Shown in pieces: positions 8,151 to 17,574 of a stretch of 64,000 nucleotides of DNA. Every line of letters begins with the position of its first letter. Position 1 is the first letter of the stretch. The stretch spans positions 62,001 through 126,000 of the forward strand of contig NZ_LWID01000001.1 of assembly GCF_029783845.1 (NCBI RefSeq), given 5' to 3'. This DNA is from Volucribacter amazonae. GTDB taxonomy: Bacteria; Pseudomonadota; Gammaproteobacteria; Enterobacterales; Pasteurellaceae. The notes below the pieces were generated by a model. The model had not been told where the DNA came from, ran no database searches, and saw only the letters and a list, made by a program, of their open reading frames with translations. A program made the position numbers and the translations under genes.

Positions 8151-9296
8151 TTTTACAGGAGAGCAACTATAAAACAAAAACCCAATTATAACCGACACAT
8201 TCAACACCTGTATCGCCAGCCAGCCTGCTGACCAATATAATAAACCGCCTGCCAACAACGCCGCTAATGTATTTGCCAAATAAGTGGCAGTGGCGTTCAG
8301 CCCTTGCCATTGTTGCGGATTATCAGGGTAAGCATTGAGCAATAACGTCCCGCCACTAAACATTAAACTCCAGCCCATACCCACCGCAATTAAGCACACC
8401 AGATAGCCCCCATATTCAGGCAGCGCATAAATAGCCAATGAACCCAATAAAAAACAAATTGCCCCCAGTTGAATAAGCGTGGTGATTTTGATTTTTTCTA
8501 ACAGAAACGGCAAGGCTAACGCAGGGGCATACATGGCGATAAAATGCCATTGTAAAACCCTTGCACTTTGTTGCACATCATAATGATGCTGATGCATCAC
8601 CAACGGCGTGGCGTTCATCATCAAGGTCATTAAGGCAAAACCAATGGCACAGCTGAATGTTGCCAATAACACCGATTTAGGCATCGCCGATAAAGGAGGA
8701 CGGCAATGGATTGCCACCATTTTTTGTTCATGGGGCAACACAATGGCAAGCTGGACAAGCCCCGCTGCAAGAAATAAACAGAGGCTCATCATAAATGCCC
8801 CTAAAAACGGATACCCCATGATTAAATCTTGCCCTTTTGCCGCCAGCAAAGGGCCGATTACCCCACCAATAATCCCACTACCAATCAAGAAAGCGGTACA
8901 ACGCCGCGTTTTGATGGGGTCAGCAAAAATTTCCGCCACCGCAAAACGATAATATTGATTAAACACCGTCGCCAGACCAAACACAAACGCCGCCAACACC
9001 AACAGCCAAAAATACCGCCCATATACCGCTAATATCGCCAATAAACTCGCCACCAAGCCCAAGCCACTGCTGAACAGAAAACCACGTCGCCGCCCATATT
9101 TCGCCATCACCTTACTGGCATAGCCCACCATTGCCATTGCCCCTAACACACTGGCAGCCAGTGGCAAACTCATCAGCCACGCCACAGGGGCAAGCTGTTT
9201 TCCAAGCAAGGGCAACGTTAAGGTTAACAGCGAGACCACTGAACCGAGCAAACCTTGTCCCAATAATAAGGCGAAAAAGGTAACATAGTTTTTCAC
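8127..9296 (-). CDS. MFS transporter, GTG start, C-terminus inside a repeat
   Basis: About 389 residues, twelve predicted membrane segments, with MFS signatures such as the loop 2-3 block KVMAKYGRRRGFL. The GTG at 9296 was chosen because GGGAG lies five bases upstream; the nearby ATG is out of frame and a longer TTG start at 9308 would swallow the ribosome site. The last residues (SRSTLK) and the stop are encoded by the terminal arm of a TATAGTCG repeat, so the original tail was probably replaced. The gene looks GC-richer than its neighbours and abuts an IS remnant, which suggests acquisition. Substrate unknown. Confidence 0.82.
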   Translation of the reverse strand: MKNYVTFFALLLGQGLLGSVVSLLTLTLPLLGKQLAPVAWLMSLPLAASVLGAMAMVGYASKVMAKYGRRRGFLFSSGLGLVASLLAILAVYGRYFWLLVLAAFVFGLATVFNQYYRFAVAEIFADPIKTRRCTAFLIGSGIIGGVIGPLLAAKGQDLIMGYPFLGAFMMSLCLFLAAGLVQLAIVLPHEQKMVAIHCRPPLSAMPKSVLLATFSCAIGFALMTLMMNATPLVMHQHHYDVQQSARVLQWHFIAMYAPALALPFLLEKIKITTLIQLGAICFLLGSLAIYALPEYGGYLVCLIAVGMGWSLMFSGGTLLLNAYPDNPQQWQGLNATATYLANTLAALLAGGLLYWSAGWLAIQVLNVSVIIGFLFYSCSPVKYSRSTLK

Positions 9297-9318
9297 ATAG
9301 TCTCCCAATAAATAAAAA

Positions 9319-9689
9319 TGGGCTGTATTAGAATATAAGCCCTAAATTTCACACTATGTTCGTAAGATTTTAAGTTGGTGAGAAAATGTCCCAAAGTTAA
9401 ACCGAAATTCACATTCTTTCAAGAATAAAGGAAAGGATTTTCGGTCAATACTATTATATTTTCTTAATACACGTTTTGCTTGATTCCAAAAATCCTTAAT
9501 GCTATTGATGTGATTTTTCTTTACCGCAAAATACGTTTGATGATTAACCCGATAATGTTTAAATTCACTCATATCAAGAACATCATAACACCGATAATAA
9601 TCCGGTATAAACAAGGCTATCGGGCTATTTAATTTACAATGAGTTATCTGCATTTTTGCTATGCATAACTGCTAATCTAATACAGCCCC
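9319..9689. mobile_element. IS1595/IS1016-type element, internally deleted remnant
   Basis: Imperfect terminal inverted repeats are visible: GGGCTGTATTAGAATATAAG at 9320 and, on the other strand from 9689, GGGGCTGTATTAGATTAGC. Between them lies only the C-terminal part of a transposase. At about 370 bp it is half the size of a full IS1016-like element. No clean 8-bp target duplication could be found, consistent with age. It sits immediately upstream of the MFS gene. Confidence 0.8.
9354..9653 (-). pseudogene. IS1595-family transposase, C-terminal fragment
   Basis: About 99 residues that match the end of IS1016-like DDE transposases: YRCYDVLDMSEFKHYRVNH, NHINSIKDFWNQAKRVLRKY, and FPLFLKECEFRFNFGT. 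The N-terminal half is missing because of the internal deletion. In the NHIN-I-E/N-FWNQ block the usual acidic position is lysine, so the copy is dead on two counts. Confidence 0.82.
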
Positions 9690-9717
9690 ATAATTTAAAT
9701 TAAAACCTACCTAAAAC

Positions 9718-9744
9718 ATTCCGCTAAGTATCTCCTAGCGGAAT
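9718..9744 (-). terminator. Hairpin downstream of gltA
   Basis: ATTCCGCTA (9718-9726) pairs perfectly with TAGCGGAAT (9736-9744). It lies 22 bases past the gltA stop. In the direction of gltA the stem is followed by GTTTT, a short U-tract, so it is a plausible but weak intrinsic terminator. Confidence 0.55.
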
Positions 9745-9766
9745 AAAGTATAAATCACTTGATAAT

Positions 9767-11059
9767 TTACTCGGTGATCTCAACATGACGTTCCGTATGC
9801 CCCGTATAAATCTGTCTTGGACGCACTATTTTTAAGCCATCTTGCTCGTACATTTCTTTCCAATTAGCAATCCAGCCTACTGTTCTTGCTAAGGCAAAAA
9901 CCACTGTAAACATAGAGGTTGGAATACCTATGGCTTGTAAAATCAGCCCTGAATAGAAATCTACATTAGGATAAAGTTTGCGTTCAATAAAATACGGATC
10001 ATTTAACGCAATGCGTTCTAACTCCATTGCCACTTCAAGCAATGGGGTACTCACACCTAATTCTTGCAAAACGTCATGACAAGTTTCTCGCATTACCTTG
10101 GCTCTTGGGTCATAATTTTTGTAAACACGATGCCCAAAACCCATTAAGCGGAATGGATTATTTTTATCCTTAGCCCGTTCAATAAAATGTGGGATATTTT
10201 CTACTGAGCCAATTTGCTCTAACATTCTAATACAAGCCTCGTTAGCACCACCATGAGCAGGTCCCCAAAGCGAGGCGATACCCGCGGAAATACAAGCAAA
10301 GGGATTTGGCCCTGAAGAAGCGACACTACGCACTGAAGAAGTAGAGGCATTTTGTTCGTGATCCGCATGTAAGGTAAAGATCCGATCCATAGCACGTTCT
10401 AATACTGGATTGACTACATAAGGCTCACAAGGGGTGGCAAACATCATATAGAGAAAATTCCCTGCATAAGAAAGATGATTTTGTGGATACATAAACGGAC
10501 GACCTATACTGTATTTATAACACATCGCCGCTAAAGTTGGCATTTTAGCCAATAAACGAATGGCGGTTTTTTCTCTTGATAACTCACAATCTAATTTTAG
10601 TTCGTCATTATAAAACGCGGCTAAAGCACTGGTTGCTGCACACATTACCGCCATAGGGTGTGAATCTCGGCGAAATCCCTGAAATAAACGAGTAAATTGT
10701 TCATTTACCATATAATGAGCAGAAATTTCCTGTTTAAATTGTGCAAATTGTTCACTGGTAGGCAATTCCCCATTTAACAATAAATAAGCTACATCAAGAT
10801 AACTTTTATGCGAGGCAAGTTCATCAATGGGATAACCACGATGCAATAAAATACCCTGTTCGCCATCAATATAGGTAATGCTTGATTGGCACAATGCCGT
10901 TGAGGTTAAACCTTGATCATAGGTAAATAATTTTTCCTTTTGCAAGGCTTCCACTCCGATAGCGTGGTAACCCAAATTACTTTGATAAACGGGTAATGCA
11001 AATTTGCGACCATCACTTAAATGTAATTCAGCGGTTAATGTTGTGTGTAATTTTGGCAT
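9767..11059 (-). CDS. gltA: Citrate synthase, hexameric type
   Basis: 430-residue type II citrate synthase that condenses oxaloacetate and acetyl-CoA. Catalytic blocks are present: SSVRSVASSG, GPAHGGANEA with its histidine, GFGHRVYKNYDPRA, and FYSGLILQAIGIP containing the catalytic Asp region, ending in FALARTVGWIANWKE. The ATG at 11059 has AGGAGG eight bases upstream; a longer frame to 11128 lacks a site. It is the last gene of icd-acnB-gltA, 78 bp after acnB. Confidence 0.96.
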   Translation of the reverse strand: MPKLHTTLTAELHLSDGRKFALPVYQSNLGYHAIGVEALQKEKLFTYDQGLTSTALCQSSITYIDGEQGILLHRGYPIDELASHKSYLDVAYLLLNGELPTSEQFAQFKQEISAHYMVNEQFTRLFQGFRRDSHPMAVMCAATSALAAFYNDELKLDCELSREKTAIRLLAKMPTLAAMCYKYSIGRPFMYPQNHLSYAGNFLYMMFATPCEPYVVNPVLERAMDRIFTLHADHEQNASTSSVRSVASSGPNPFACISAGIASLWGPAHGGANEACIRMLEQIGSVENIPHFIERAKDKNNPFRLMGFGHRVYKNYDPRAKVMRETCHDVLQELGVSTPLLEVAMELERIALNDPYFIERKLYPNVDFYSGLILQAIGIPTSMFTVVFALARTVGWIANWKEMYEQDGLKIVRPRQIYTGHTERHVEITE

Positions 11060-11137
11060 AATAGATCCCTCCTGTTTGTTGTGATAGGTCATCATTGCCA
11101 TAAAAAATTTTGGCAAAAACGACCGCACTTTTTATTT

Positions 11138-13747
11138 TTATAATCTTGTTTTAAAAATGAGTTGCTCAACTTTATCGGTATAATGGGGAATTTCATTAAA
11201 ATTCATATAACGATAGGTATCTTCCTGATCTTGAGCAAGTCCTTGTACATACTGCAAATATTCTTGTGTGGTTGGAATACGCCCTAATAAGGCACAAACA
11301 GCCGCAAGTTCAGCTGAGGCAAGATAAACAAATGCCCCTTTGCCCATACGATTTGGGAAATTTCTAGTGGAAGTAGAAATAACCGTTGAGCCATCTGCTA
11401 CCCTTGCTTGGTTACCCATACATAGCGAGCAACCTGGAATTTCTACCCTTGCCCCACTTTTACCATAAATACTGTAATAACCTTCCTCCGTTAGCAAGGC
11501 TGCGTCCATTTTGGTGGGTGGTACAACCCATAAGCGAGTGGGTATCATACCTTGATGCTGGTTAAGCAGTTTGCCTGCGGCACGAAAATGCCCAATATTG
11601 GTCATACAAGAGCCAATAAACACTTCATCAACCTTATCGCCTGCCACTTCTGAGAGTTTTCTAGCATCATCAGGATCATTCGGCGCACATACAATCGGCT
11701 CGGTAATTTCATTGAGATCAATCTCAATAATCGCCGCATATTCTGCATTGTCATCTGCAGAAAGTAATTGCGGATTGGCTAACCAATCTTCCATACTTTT
11801 AATCCGCCGTTCTAAGGTTCTTGCATCGCCATAGCCTTCAGCAATCATCCATTTCAATAACACAATATTAGAGGTTAGATATTCAATAATCGGTTCTTGA
11901 TTTAATTTTATGGTACAAGCTGCCGCTGAACGTTCTGCCGAGGCATCGGAAAGCTCAAAAGCCTGCTCCACTTTTAAATTTTCCAAGCCTTCTATTTCTA
12001 AAATTCGTCCAGAAAAAATATTTTTCTTACCTGCTTTTTCTACGGTTAATAATCCCTGTTGAATAGCATAATAAGGAATAGCATGCACCAAATCACGCAA
12101 AGTAATCCCGGGTTGCATTTCGCCTTTAAAACGGACAAGTACAGATTCTGGCATATCTAGCGGCATTACCCCTGTGGCAGCGGCAAAAGCCACTAAGCCT
12201 GAACCTGCTGGAAAAGAAATCCCAATGGGGAAACGGGTATGAGAATCGCCCCCCGTACCGACTGTATCGGGCAATAACATACGATTTAACCAAGAATGAA
12301 TAACGCCGTCACCCGGTCTTAAAGATACGCCACCTCGATTCATCATAAAATCAGGTAAAGTATGATGGGTTACCACATCAACAGGTTTCGGATAAGCAGC
12401 TGTATGGCAAAAAGATTGCATCACTAAATCCGCAGAAAAGCCTAAGCAAGCGAGATCTTTTAATTCATCACGGGTCATAGGGCCTGTGGTATCTTGCGAA
12501 CCTACCGTTGTCATTCTTGGTTCACAATATTGCCCTGCTCTCACGCCCTCTACACCACAAGCTCGCCCTACTATTTTTTGTGCTAAGGTATAACCAGCTT
12601 TTTGTTCCCTTGCTGTTTTAACCTGTTGAAAAACCTCACTTTCGCCTAAGCCCAATGCTTTTCTCGCTTTGTGTGTTAAGCCTCGTCCAATAATGAGCGG
12701 TATGCGTCCACCAGCTCGCACTTCATCAAGTAACACCTCTGTTTTTAAGCTAAACTCCGCTAACACTTCATCGCTATTATGCCGACAAATTTTATTGGCA
12801 TAAGGATAAAGATCGATCACATCGCCCATATTTAAACGGCTAACATCAACTTCAATAGGCAATGAACCAGCATCTTCTAAGGTATTAAAAAAGATCGGAG
12901 CAATTTTTCCACCCAACACAACCCCACCTGCACGTTTATTTGGAATATAAGGAATATCCTCGCCCATTAACCATAATACTGAATTAGTGGCTGATTTACG
13001 GGAAGATCCTGTTCCCACCACGTCCCCCACATAAACCAAAGGAAAGCCTTTGGTTTTTAAAGCATCAATTTGTTGCATAGGCCCAATTTCGCCTACTTGA
13101 TCAGGAATAATCCCCTCTCGTTCATTTTTTAACATTGCCAACGCATGCAAAGGAATATCGGGTCTTGACCAAGCGTCTTGTGCTGGCGAAAGATCATCAG
13201 TATTGGTTTCGCCTGTCACTTTAAATACGGTCAAGGTTATTTTTTCAGGTAACGGAGGACGTGATAAAAACCACTCGGCATTTGCCCAAGATTGCAACAC
13301 TTGTTGAGCAAAAATATTGCCTTGATTGGCTTTTTCCGCCACATCGTGAAACTGATCAAACATTAATAGGGTAAAAAATAAGGCTTTAACCGCTAAGGGA
13401 GCTAATTCTTGATCTTCTAATGCCTCAATTAAGGGCTGAATATTATAACCACCTTGCATAGTGGCTAAAATATTAATGGCATCTTGTGCCGAAACAAGCG
13501 GAGAAATCACCGCTCTTTTGGCTACATCCGCTAAAAAAGAGGCTTTAATATAGGCCGCTTCATCAACGCCTGCCGGAATGCGGGTTTGTAATAAGTCTAA
13601 TAGAAATTCTGCTTGTTGCTGATTTTCTGATGGCGATTTTAATAACTCAACTAATTGAGCGGTTTGTTCAGCATTCAGTGGCAAAGGCACAACCCCCAAT
13701 TTGGCTCTTTCTGCCACCTGCTTTTGATATTCTTCAATAAATAACAT
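11138..13747 (-). CDS. acnB: Aconitate hydratase B
   Basis: 869 residues, the family's usual size. AcnB converts citrate to isocitrate with a [4Fe-4S] cluster. The HEAT-like N-terminal domain and swivelling domain (DVVGTGSSRKSATNS) precede the cluster domain, with cysteine ligands in GSCMTNIGHF and CSLCMGNQARV. Near the middle, TVGSQDTTGPMTRDEL is a signature of this class. The ATG at 13747 has GGGAGG eight bases upstream. It lies between icd (58 bp upstream) and gltA. Confidence 0.97.
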   Translation of the reverse strand: MLFIEEYQKQVAERAKLGVVPLPLNAEQTAQLVELLKSPSENQQQAEFLLDLLQTRIPAGVDEAAYIKASFLADVAKRAVISPLVSAQDAINILATMQGGYNIQPLIEALEDQELAPLAVKALFFTLLMFDQFHDVAEKANQGNIFAQQVLQSWANAEWFLSRPPLPEKITLTVFKVTGETNTDDLSPAQDAWSRPDIPLHALAMLKNEREGIIPDQVGEIGPMQQIDALKTKGFPLVYVGDVVGTGSSRKSATNSVLWLMGEDIPYIPNKRAGGVVLGGKIAPIFFNTLEDAGSLPIEVDVSRLNMGDVIDLYPYANKICRHNSDEVLAEFSLKTEVLLDEVRAGGRIPLIIGRGLTHKARKALGLGESEVFQQVKTAREQKAGYTLAQKIVGRACGVEGVRAGQYCEPRMTTVGSQDTTGPMTRDELKDLACLGFSADLVMQSFCHTAAYPKPVDVVTHHTLPDFMMNRGGVSLRPGDGVIHSWLNRMLLPDTVGTGGDSHTRFPIGISFPAGSGLVAFAAATGVMPLDMPESVLVRFKGEMQPGITLRDLVHAIPYYAIQQGLLTVEKAGKKNIFSGRILEIEGLENLKVEQAFELSDASAERSAAACTIKLNQEPIIEYLTSNIVLLKWMIAEGYGDARTLERRIKSMEDWLANPQLLSADDNAEYAAIIEIDLNEITEPIVCAPNDPDDARKLSEVAGDKVDEVFIGSCMTNIGHFRAAGKLLNQHQGMIPTRLWVVPPTKMDAALLTEEGYYSIYGKSGARVEIPGCSLCMGNQARVADGSTVISTSTRNFPNRMGKGAFVYLASAELAAVCALLGRIPTTQEYLQYVQGLAQDQEDTYRYMNFNEIPHYTDKVEQLIFKTRL

Positions 13748-13805
13748 AATAGATACCTCCCTTGTAATCACGGAAAATAATAACTCAACCGCTTATTTAT
13801 CAATC

Positions 13806-15047
13806 TTAGCCTTTTTGCATATTCGCAATCAGCTGTTGAGCAAATTCAGTGGTAGAACATAATTTTGCCTCAGCTAAATGTTCCGCAAAATCTGCGGTAA
13901 CGGTTTTATTTGCAATGGTTTCTGCCATAGCTTGTACCACTAAATCAGCTGCCTCTTGCCAGCCTAAATACCGTAACATCATTTCCCCACTTAAAATAAT
14001 TGAACCGGGATTGGCTTTATTTTGTCCTGCGATATTCGGGGCTGTACCATGGGTAGCTTCAAAAATCGCCACTTGCTCGCCAATATTTGCCCCGGGTGCA
14101 ATCCCAATTCCCCCAACTTGAGCAGCTAAGGCATCAGAAATATAATCGCCATTTAAGTTCAATGTGGCGATCACATCATAATCCGCAGGGTGTAATAAAG
14201 TTTCTTGTAAAAACGCATCGGCAATACAATCTTTGATGATAATCTCTCGCCCTGTTTTAGGATTAACTAAACTATGCCAATCGCCTTTACCAAGCGGTTT
14301 CGCCCCAAAACTTTCTGCCACTTGATAGCCCCATTGTTTAAACGCTCCCTCAGTGAATTTCATAATATTGCCTTTATGCACCAAGGTGAGTGAAGATCTA
14401 TCGTTATCAATAACATACTGCAAAGCTGATCGCACCAAACGTTGTGTGCCTGCTTTTGAAACAGGTTTCACACCAATACCACATTCCGTTGGAAAACGAA
14501 TTTTGTTTACTTGCATTTCAGTCTGCAAAAACTGAATAACTTTGTCCGCCTCCGCTGAACCCGCTTGCCACTCAATTCCTGCATAAATGTCTTCGGAATT
14601 TTCACGAAAAATCACCATATCCACTAATTCAGGTTGCTTAACTGGGCTAGGTGTTCCTTGATAATAGCGGATTGGACGAACACAGTTATATAAATCCAAT
14701 TCTTGCCTTAAGGTTACATTTAACGAACGAATTCCACCGCCTACTGGGGTCATTAACGGCCCTTTTATCGCTACATGATATTGTTTGATTAAATCAAGGG
14801 TTTGTTGCGGTAACCAAACGCCTTCGCCATATTGACGATTGGCTTTTTCGCCTGCATAAATTTCCAACCATTCAATACGCTTTTGTCCTGAATAAGCAAG
14901 TGCTACCGCCGCATCAATGACCTTAATCATTGCTGGCGTAACATCAACACCTATTCCATCGCCCTCAATAAAGGTAATAATGGGGCAATCTGGTACATTG
15001 AGTGAACCATCAGAATTTACATGAATTGCTTGAGCTGTGTGTTGCAT
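13806..15047 (-). CDS. icd: NADP-dependent isocitrate dehydrogenase
   Basis: 413 residues. It oxidises isocitrate to 2-oxoglutarate. The substrate-binding segment GGGIRSLNVTLRQELDLY contains the serine that AceK phosphorylates in E. coli; FRENSEDIYAGIEW and the Mg-binding NLNGDYISDALAAQVGG segment are intact. GGAGG precedes the ATG. It is the first gene of a three-gene cluster giving the whole citrate to 2-oxoglutarate branch, so its upstream region (15048-15200) should hold the main promoter; TATACT at about 15131 on the minus strand is a possible -10 box. Confidence 0.97.
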   Translation of the reverse strand: MQHTAQAIHVNSDGSLNVPDCPIITFIEGDGIGVDVTPAMIKVIDAAVALAYSGQKRIEWLEIYAGEKANRQYGEGVWLPQQTLDLIKQYHVAIKGPLMTPVGGGIRSLNVTLRQELDLYNCVRPIRYYQGTPSPVKQPELVDMVIFRENSEDIYAGIEWQAGSAEADKVIQFLQTEMQVNKIRFPTECGIGVKPVSKAGTQRLVRSALQYVIDNDRSSLTLVHKGNIMKFTEGAFKQWGYQVAESFGAKPLGKGDWHSLVNPKTGREIIIKDCIADAFLQETLLHPADYDVIATLNLNGDYISDALAAQVGGIGIAPGANIGEQVAIFEATHGTAPNIAGQNKANPGSIILSGEMMLRYLGWQEAADLVVQAMAETIANKTVTADFAEHLAEAKLCSTTEFAQQLIANMQKG

Positions 15048-15289
15048 ATTAAACCTCCAAAAGAGATATTAAGAGAGGAAAGGCTAAAGACCCTGTATAT
15101 CCTTAGCATAAAATTTGTGCGTTATTTGAGTATAGATCGTTTTAACTAAATATTCACATTATTTTTACAAAATTTGTGATATATCCCCCATATTTCTTTG
15201 CTTAATTAGGACGACGATATTAATCCTATTAAACTTAAGAAATTAAGAGAACGCATTGATATTAAGTGCGGTCAGTTTTAGAAAAATTT

Positions 15290-15322
15290 TATCGTCGTCT
15301 CTCTTTATATTGAAACGACTAT
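15290..15322. repeat. Compact form of the TATAGTCG repeat
   Basis: TATCGTCGTC and TTGAAACGACTAT face each other with almost nothing between them, giving a 33-bp element that is just the two terminal arms. An ATCGTCGTC/GACGACGAT inverted pair (15291-15299 with 15210-15218) suggests a larger decayed copy. The rest of the 313-bp icd/DASS gap holds an uptake signal (about 15264) and the icd leader. Confidence 0.6.
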
Positions 15323-15323
15323 C

Positions 15324-15353
15324 GCTTCTCATTAAACAAGTTTAATGAGAAGC
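15324..15353 (-). terminator. Perfect 14-bp hairpin after the DASS gene
   Basis: GCTTCTCATTAAAC (15324-15337) and GTTTAATGAGAAGC (15340-15353) are exact complements. The hairpin starts 8 bases after the stop of the transporter gene. No U-run follows, so it may stabilise the mRNA 3' end rather than terminate by itself. Confidence 0.55.
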
Positions 15354-15360
15354 AACTTCA

Positions 15361-16749
15361 TTATCTCCAAGTCATCCAGAAGAAATAGGAAAGCCCACTA
15401 ATTACGATAATACAAGCAATATTAAGCAATAATCCTACTTTTACCATATCTGATTGCTTAATATATCCTGTGGAAAAGACAATAGCATTAGGAAGTGTAG
15501 CTATCGGCAACATAAAGGCACAAGAAGCACCACAAGCAATAATTGCCGCTAAAGAAATCGGTGGCAAGCCAAGTTGTATCGCCACTGAAATATAAATAGG
15601 CATTAATAATGCCGCACTTGCTGTATTAGAGGTAAATTCGGTTAAAAAAATGATAAAGGCAGACATAACAATAGTCATAATTAACCAATGTTTTGTCCCA
15701 ATAAAATTAACGATAGTATCTGCTAAAATTTTGCTTGCCCCTGTTTCTCTTAGCACAATACTTAACACTAAACCACCACCAAATAACATTAACACGCCCC
15801 ATTCTGTCCGTTCTTGAATTTGTTGCCAATTCGCCGTATTTGACACACAAAAGGCAAGTACGGCAATCATCGCAATAACGGCATCAAAATTACGAATGGA
15901 TTGATCTAAAGCTAAAAATTGTCTAATAATAGGCTCAATATAGCCACCAAACACTAATAATAATGCGGTAATACTAAAGATAAATAATGTAATAATTCTT
16001 GAGGTTGTTAAGGGAATATCTTCCACCTCTGCCTCAAATTGCACATTAAAATTTGGGCGTAATACCAACAAGAGCGATAGCACCATAAAAATAAGTAATA
16101 ACACCACCACAGGCATACCATAAGGCAACCATTCAGAAAAAGAAATTTTTAGTTGAGAAGCCAAAATCGCATTAGGGGCACTACCAACTAACGTCCCTAT
16201 TCCCCCAATACTGGAGCTAAATGCAATGCCTAATAGCACAAATACATAGAGTTTTTGATTAGTTTTATAGTCTATTTTATGTAGTATACCTAGGGTTAGC
16301 GGTAGCATCATTGCCGCTACAGCGGTATTGTTGATAAATAAGGAAAGTAAAGCAGTAACCGCAAATAGATAAATAATGGTTAATTTTAGATTGCCTTTTG
16401 CCAAACGAATAATATGACTTGCCAACCAGAGATCGATTTTTTGAATATTAAGCACTGCGGCAATAACAAACCCACCAAAAAACATAAAAATAATGGGTTC
16501 TGAGAAAGGAGCAAAAGCCGCTTTGGTGGATAAAACGTTTAACCCTATGGCGAATATCGGTACCATTAAGGCAGTTATGGTAATATTAAAGGCTTCTGTT
16601 AGCCATAAAATCCCCACAAAAACTAATAAAGCTAATCCCCTATTTTCCTGTTCAGAAAAGGGCAATAAATTTAATAATGCAAAAAACAAGATTAAATCTA
16701 AAAGAAATATTATTATTCCTCTGGTTGGATTTTTACTGGTTTTAGACAT
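15361..16749 (-). CDS. DASS/SLC13-family dicarboxylate:Na+ symporter
   Basis: 462 residues, the same length class as the bacterial INDY-type dicarboxylate transporters. The two hallmark Ser-Asn-Thr motifs are recognisable as FINNTAVAAMMLP (SNT altered to NNT) and TSNTASAALLMP, each followed by a substrate loop (GTLVGSAPN and ATLPNAIVFSTG). AGGAG precedes the ATG. Its place directly upstream of icd-acnB-gltA, same strand, suggests uptake of C4 acids or citrate feeding the TCA enzymes; the 313-bp gap and hairpin argue for a separate transcript. Confidence 0.88.
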   Translation of the reverse strand: MSKTSKNPTRGIIIFLLDLILFFALLNLLPFSEQENRGLALLVFVGILWLTEAFNITITALMVPIFAIGLNVLSTKAAFAPFSEPIIFMFFGGFVIAAVLNIQKIDLWLASHIIRLAKGNLKLTIIYLFAVTALLSLFINNTAVAAMMLPLTLGILHKIDYKTNQKLYVFVLLGIAFSSSIGGIGTLVGSAPNAILASQLKISFSEWLPYGMPVVVLLLIFMVLSLLLVLRPNFNVQFEAEVEDIPLTTSRIITLFIFSITALLLVFGGYIEPIIRQFLALDQSIRNFDAVIAMIAVLAFCVSNTANWQQIQERTEWGVLMLFGGGLVLSIVLRETGASKILADTIVNFIGTKHWLIMTIVMSAFIIFLTEFTSNTASAALLMPIYISVAIQLGLPPISLAAIIACGASCAFMLPIATLPNAIVFSTGYIKQSDMVKVGLLLNIACIIVISGLSYFFWMTWR

Positions 16750-16945
16750 ATTACACTCCTGTAAATGATAAGGTTATAAGATGAGTTTAAGTCAGAACGA
16801 CGATATTTTTCTAAATTTAGTTAATCTGTATTTTTATTAGATTATCCCTGAGAAGGATTAACTAAAATTAGATGATGTTGTGCGGAAATTAGAATATCAC
16901 TAAATTTTTAATAAAAAAATATAAAATTTCAGTGAAAAAAGAAAT

Positions 16946-17482
16946 TTAAGCTGATTGTTGATAATATTGATGTGTGATATTTAGATTAACCGCTTGTAAG
17001 CGATCAACAAAAATCCGAAAAGGCTCACCAAAAGTCAGTTGTAACCCCGTCAAAGCGAGATCATTCTCTAACCAAAGACAATTTGCAACACTCCCTTCAA
17101 TATTGGTCACCAATACCATTGCCCATTGTCCTGTTTGTTTTATTTTCACTTGCGCTAAGATTTGAGGTTCAATATTTTCACTCCCACAAGGTTGAAAAAA
17201 CCAACTTTTTGGCTGACTAGGTAATAAAAAATGTTGGGTAGCCACCGCACTATAAGCAAGAATTTCCAATGTTTCCTGCTCAAAACCACAGGCTAATAAT
17301 AATTGCGTAAAGCGATTATAATCATCAAAATCCACTAATGAACAAGGGCTATTAACAAAACCATCAGAAGCAAGATGCTTCTCTGTTAATGTAGTAAACA
17401 CCAAATTTTTACTCGGCAATAAAATGGCTAAGCGCCCTCGCACTGGATTATATTGCCACTGACAAAAATGTTGTTGTCCCAT
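16946..17482 (-). CDS. zapC: Cell division protein ZapC
   Basis: 178 residues, close to the 180 of E. coli ZapC, a cytoplasmic FtsZ-bundling factor. Matching blocks are the early WQYNPVRGRLAILL segment, CSLVDFDDYNRF, and PSQPKSWFFQPCG. Sequence similarity is modest, but the gene is next to pyrD exactly as in enteric bacteria, which supports the call. The leader toward the DASS gene is AT-rich with no clear promoter. Confidence 0.82.
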   Translation of the reverse strand: MGQQHFCQWQYNPVRGRLAILLPSKNLVFTTLTEKHLASDGFVNSPCSLVDFDDYNRFTQLLLACGFEQETLEILAYSAVATQHFLLPSQPKSWFFQPCGSENIEPQILAQVKIKQTGQWAMVLVTNIEGSVANCLWLENDLALTGLQLTFGEPFRIFVDRLQAVNLNITHQYYQQSA

Positions 17483-17574
17483 ATTAGTGTAATGCCTAAA
17501 TTTGATTAATGAATAATAATTTAATTAACGAATACGGATTTGAATAAAATTCGTATTACTGCATCATAATACTA

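Noticed and set aside
8608..9032. Two plus-strand frames inside the MFS gene
   Set aside because: Antisense to twelve predicted membrane helices of a real transporter; long only because this gene is GC-richer.
11571..11834. Open frame on the plus strand inside acnB
   Set aside because: Shadow of the acnB cysteine-cluster region; no start signal.
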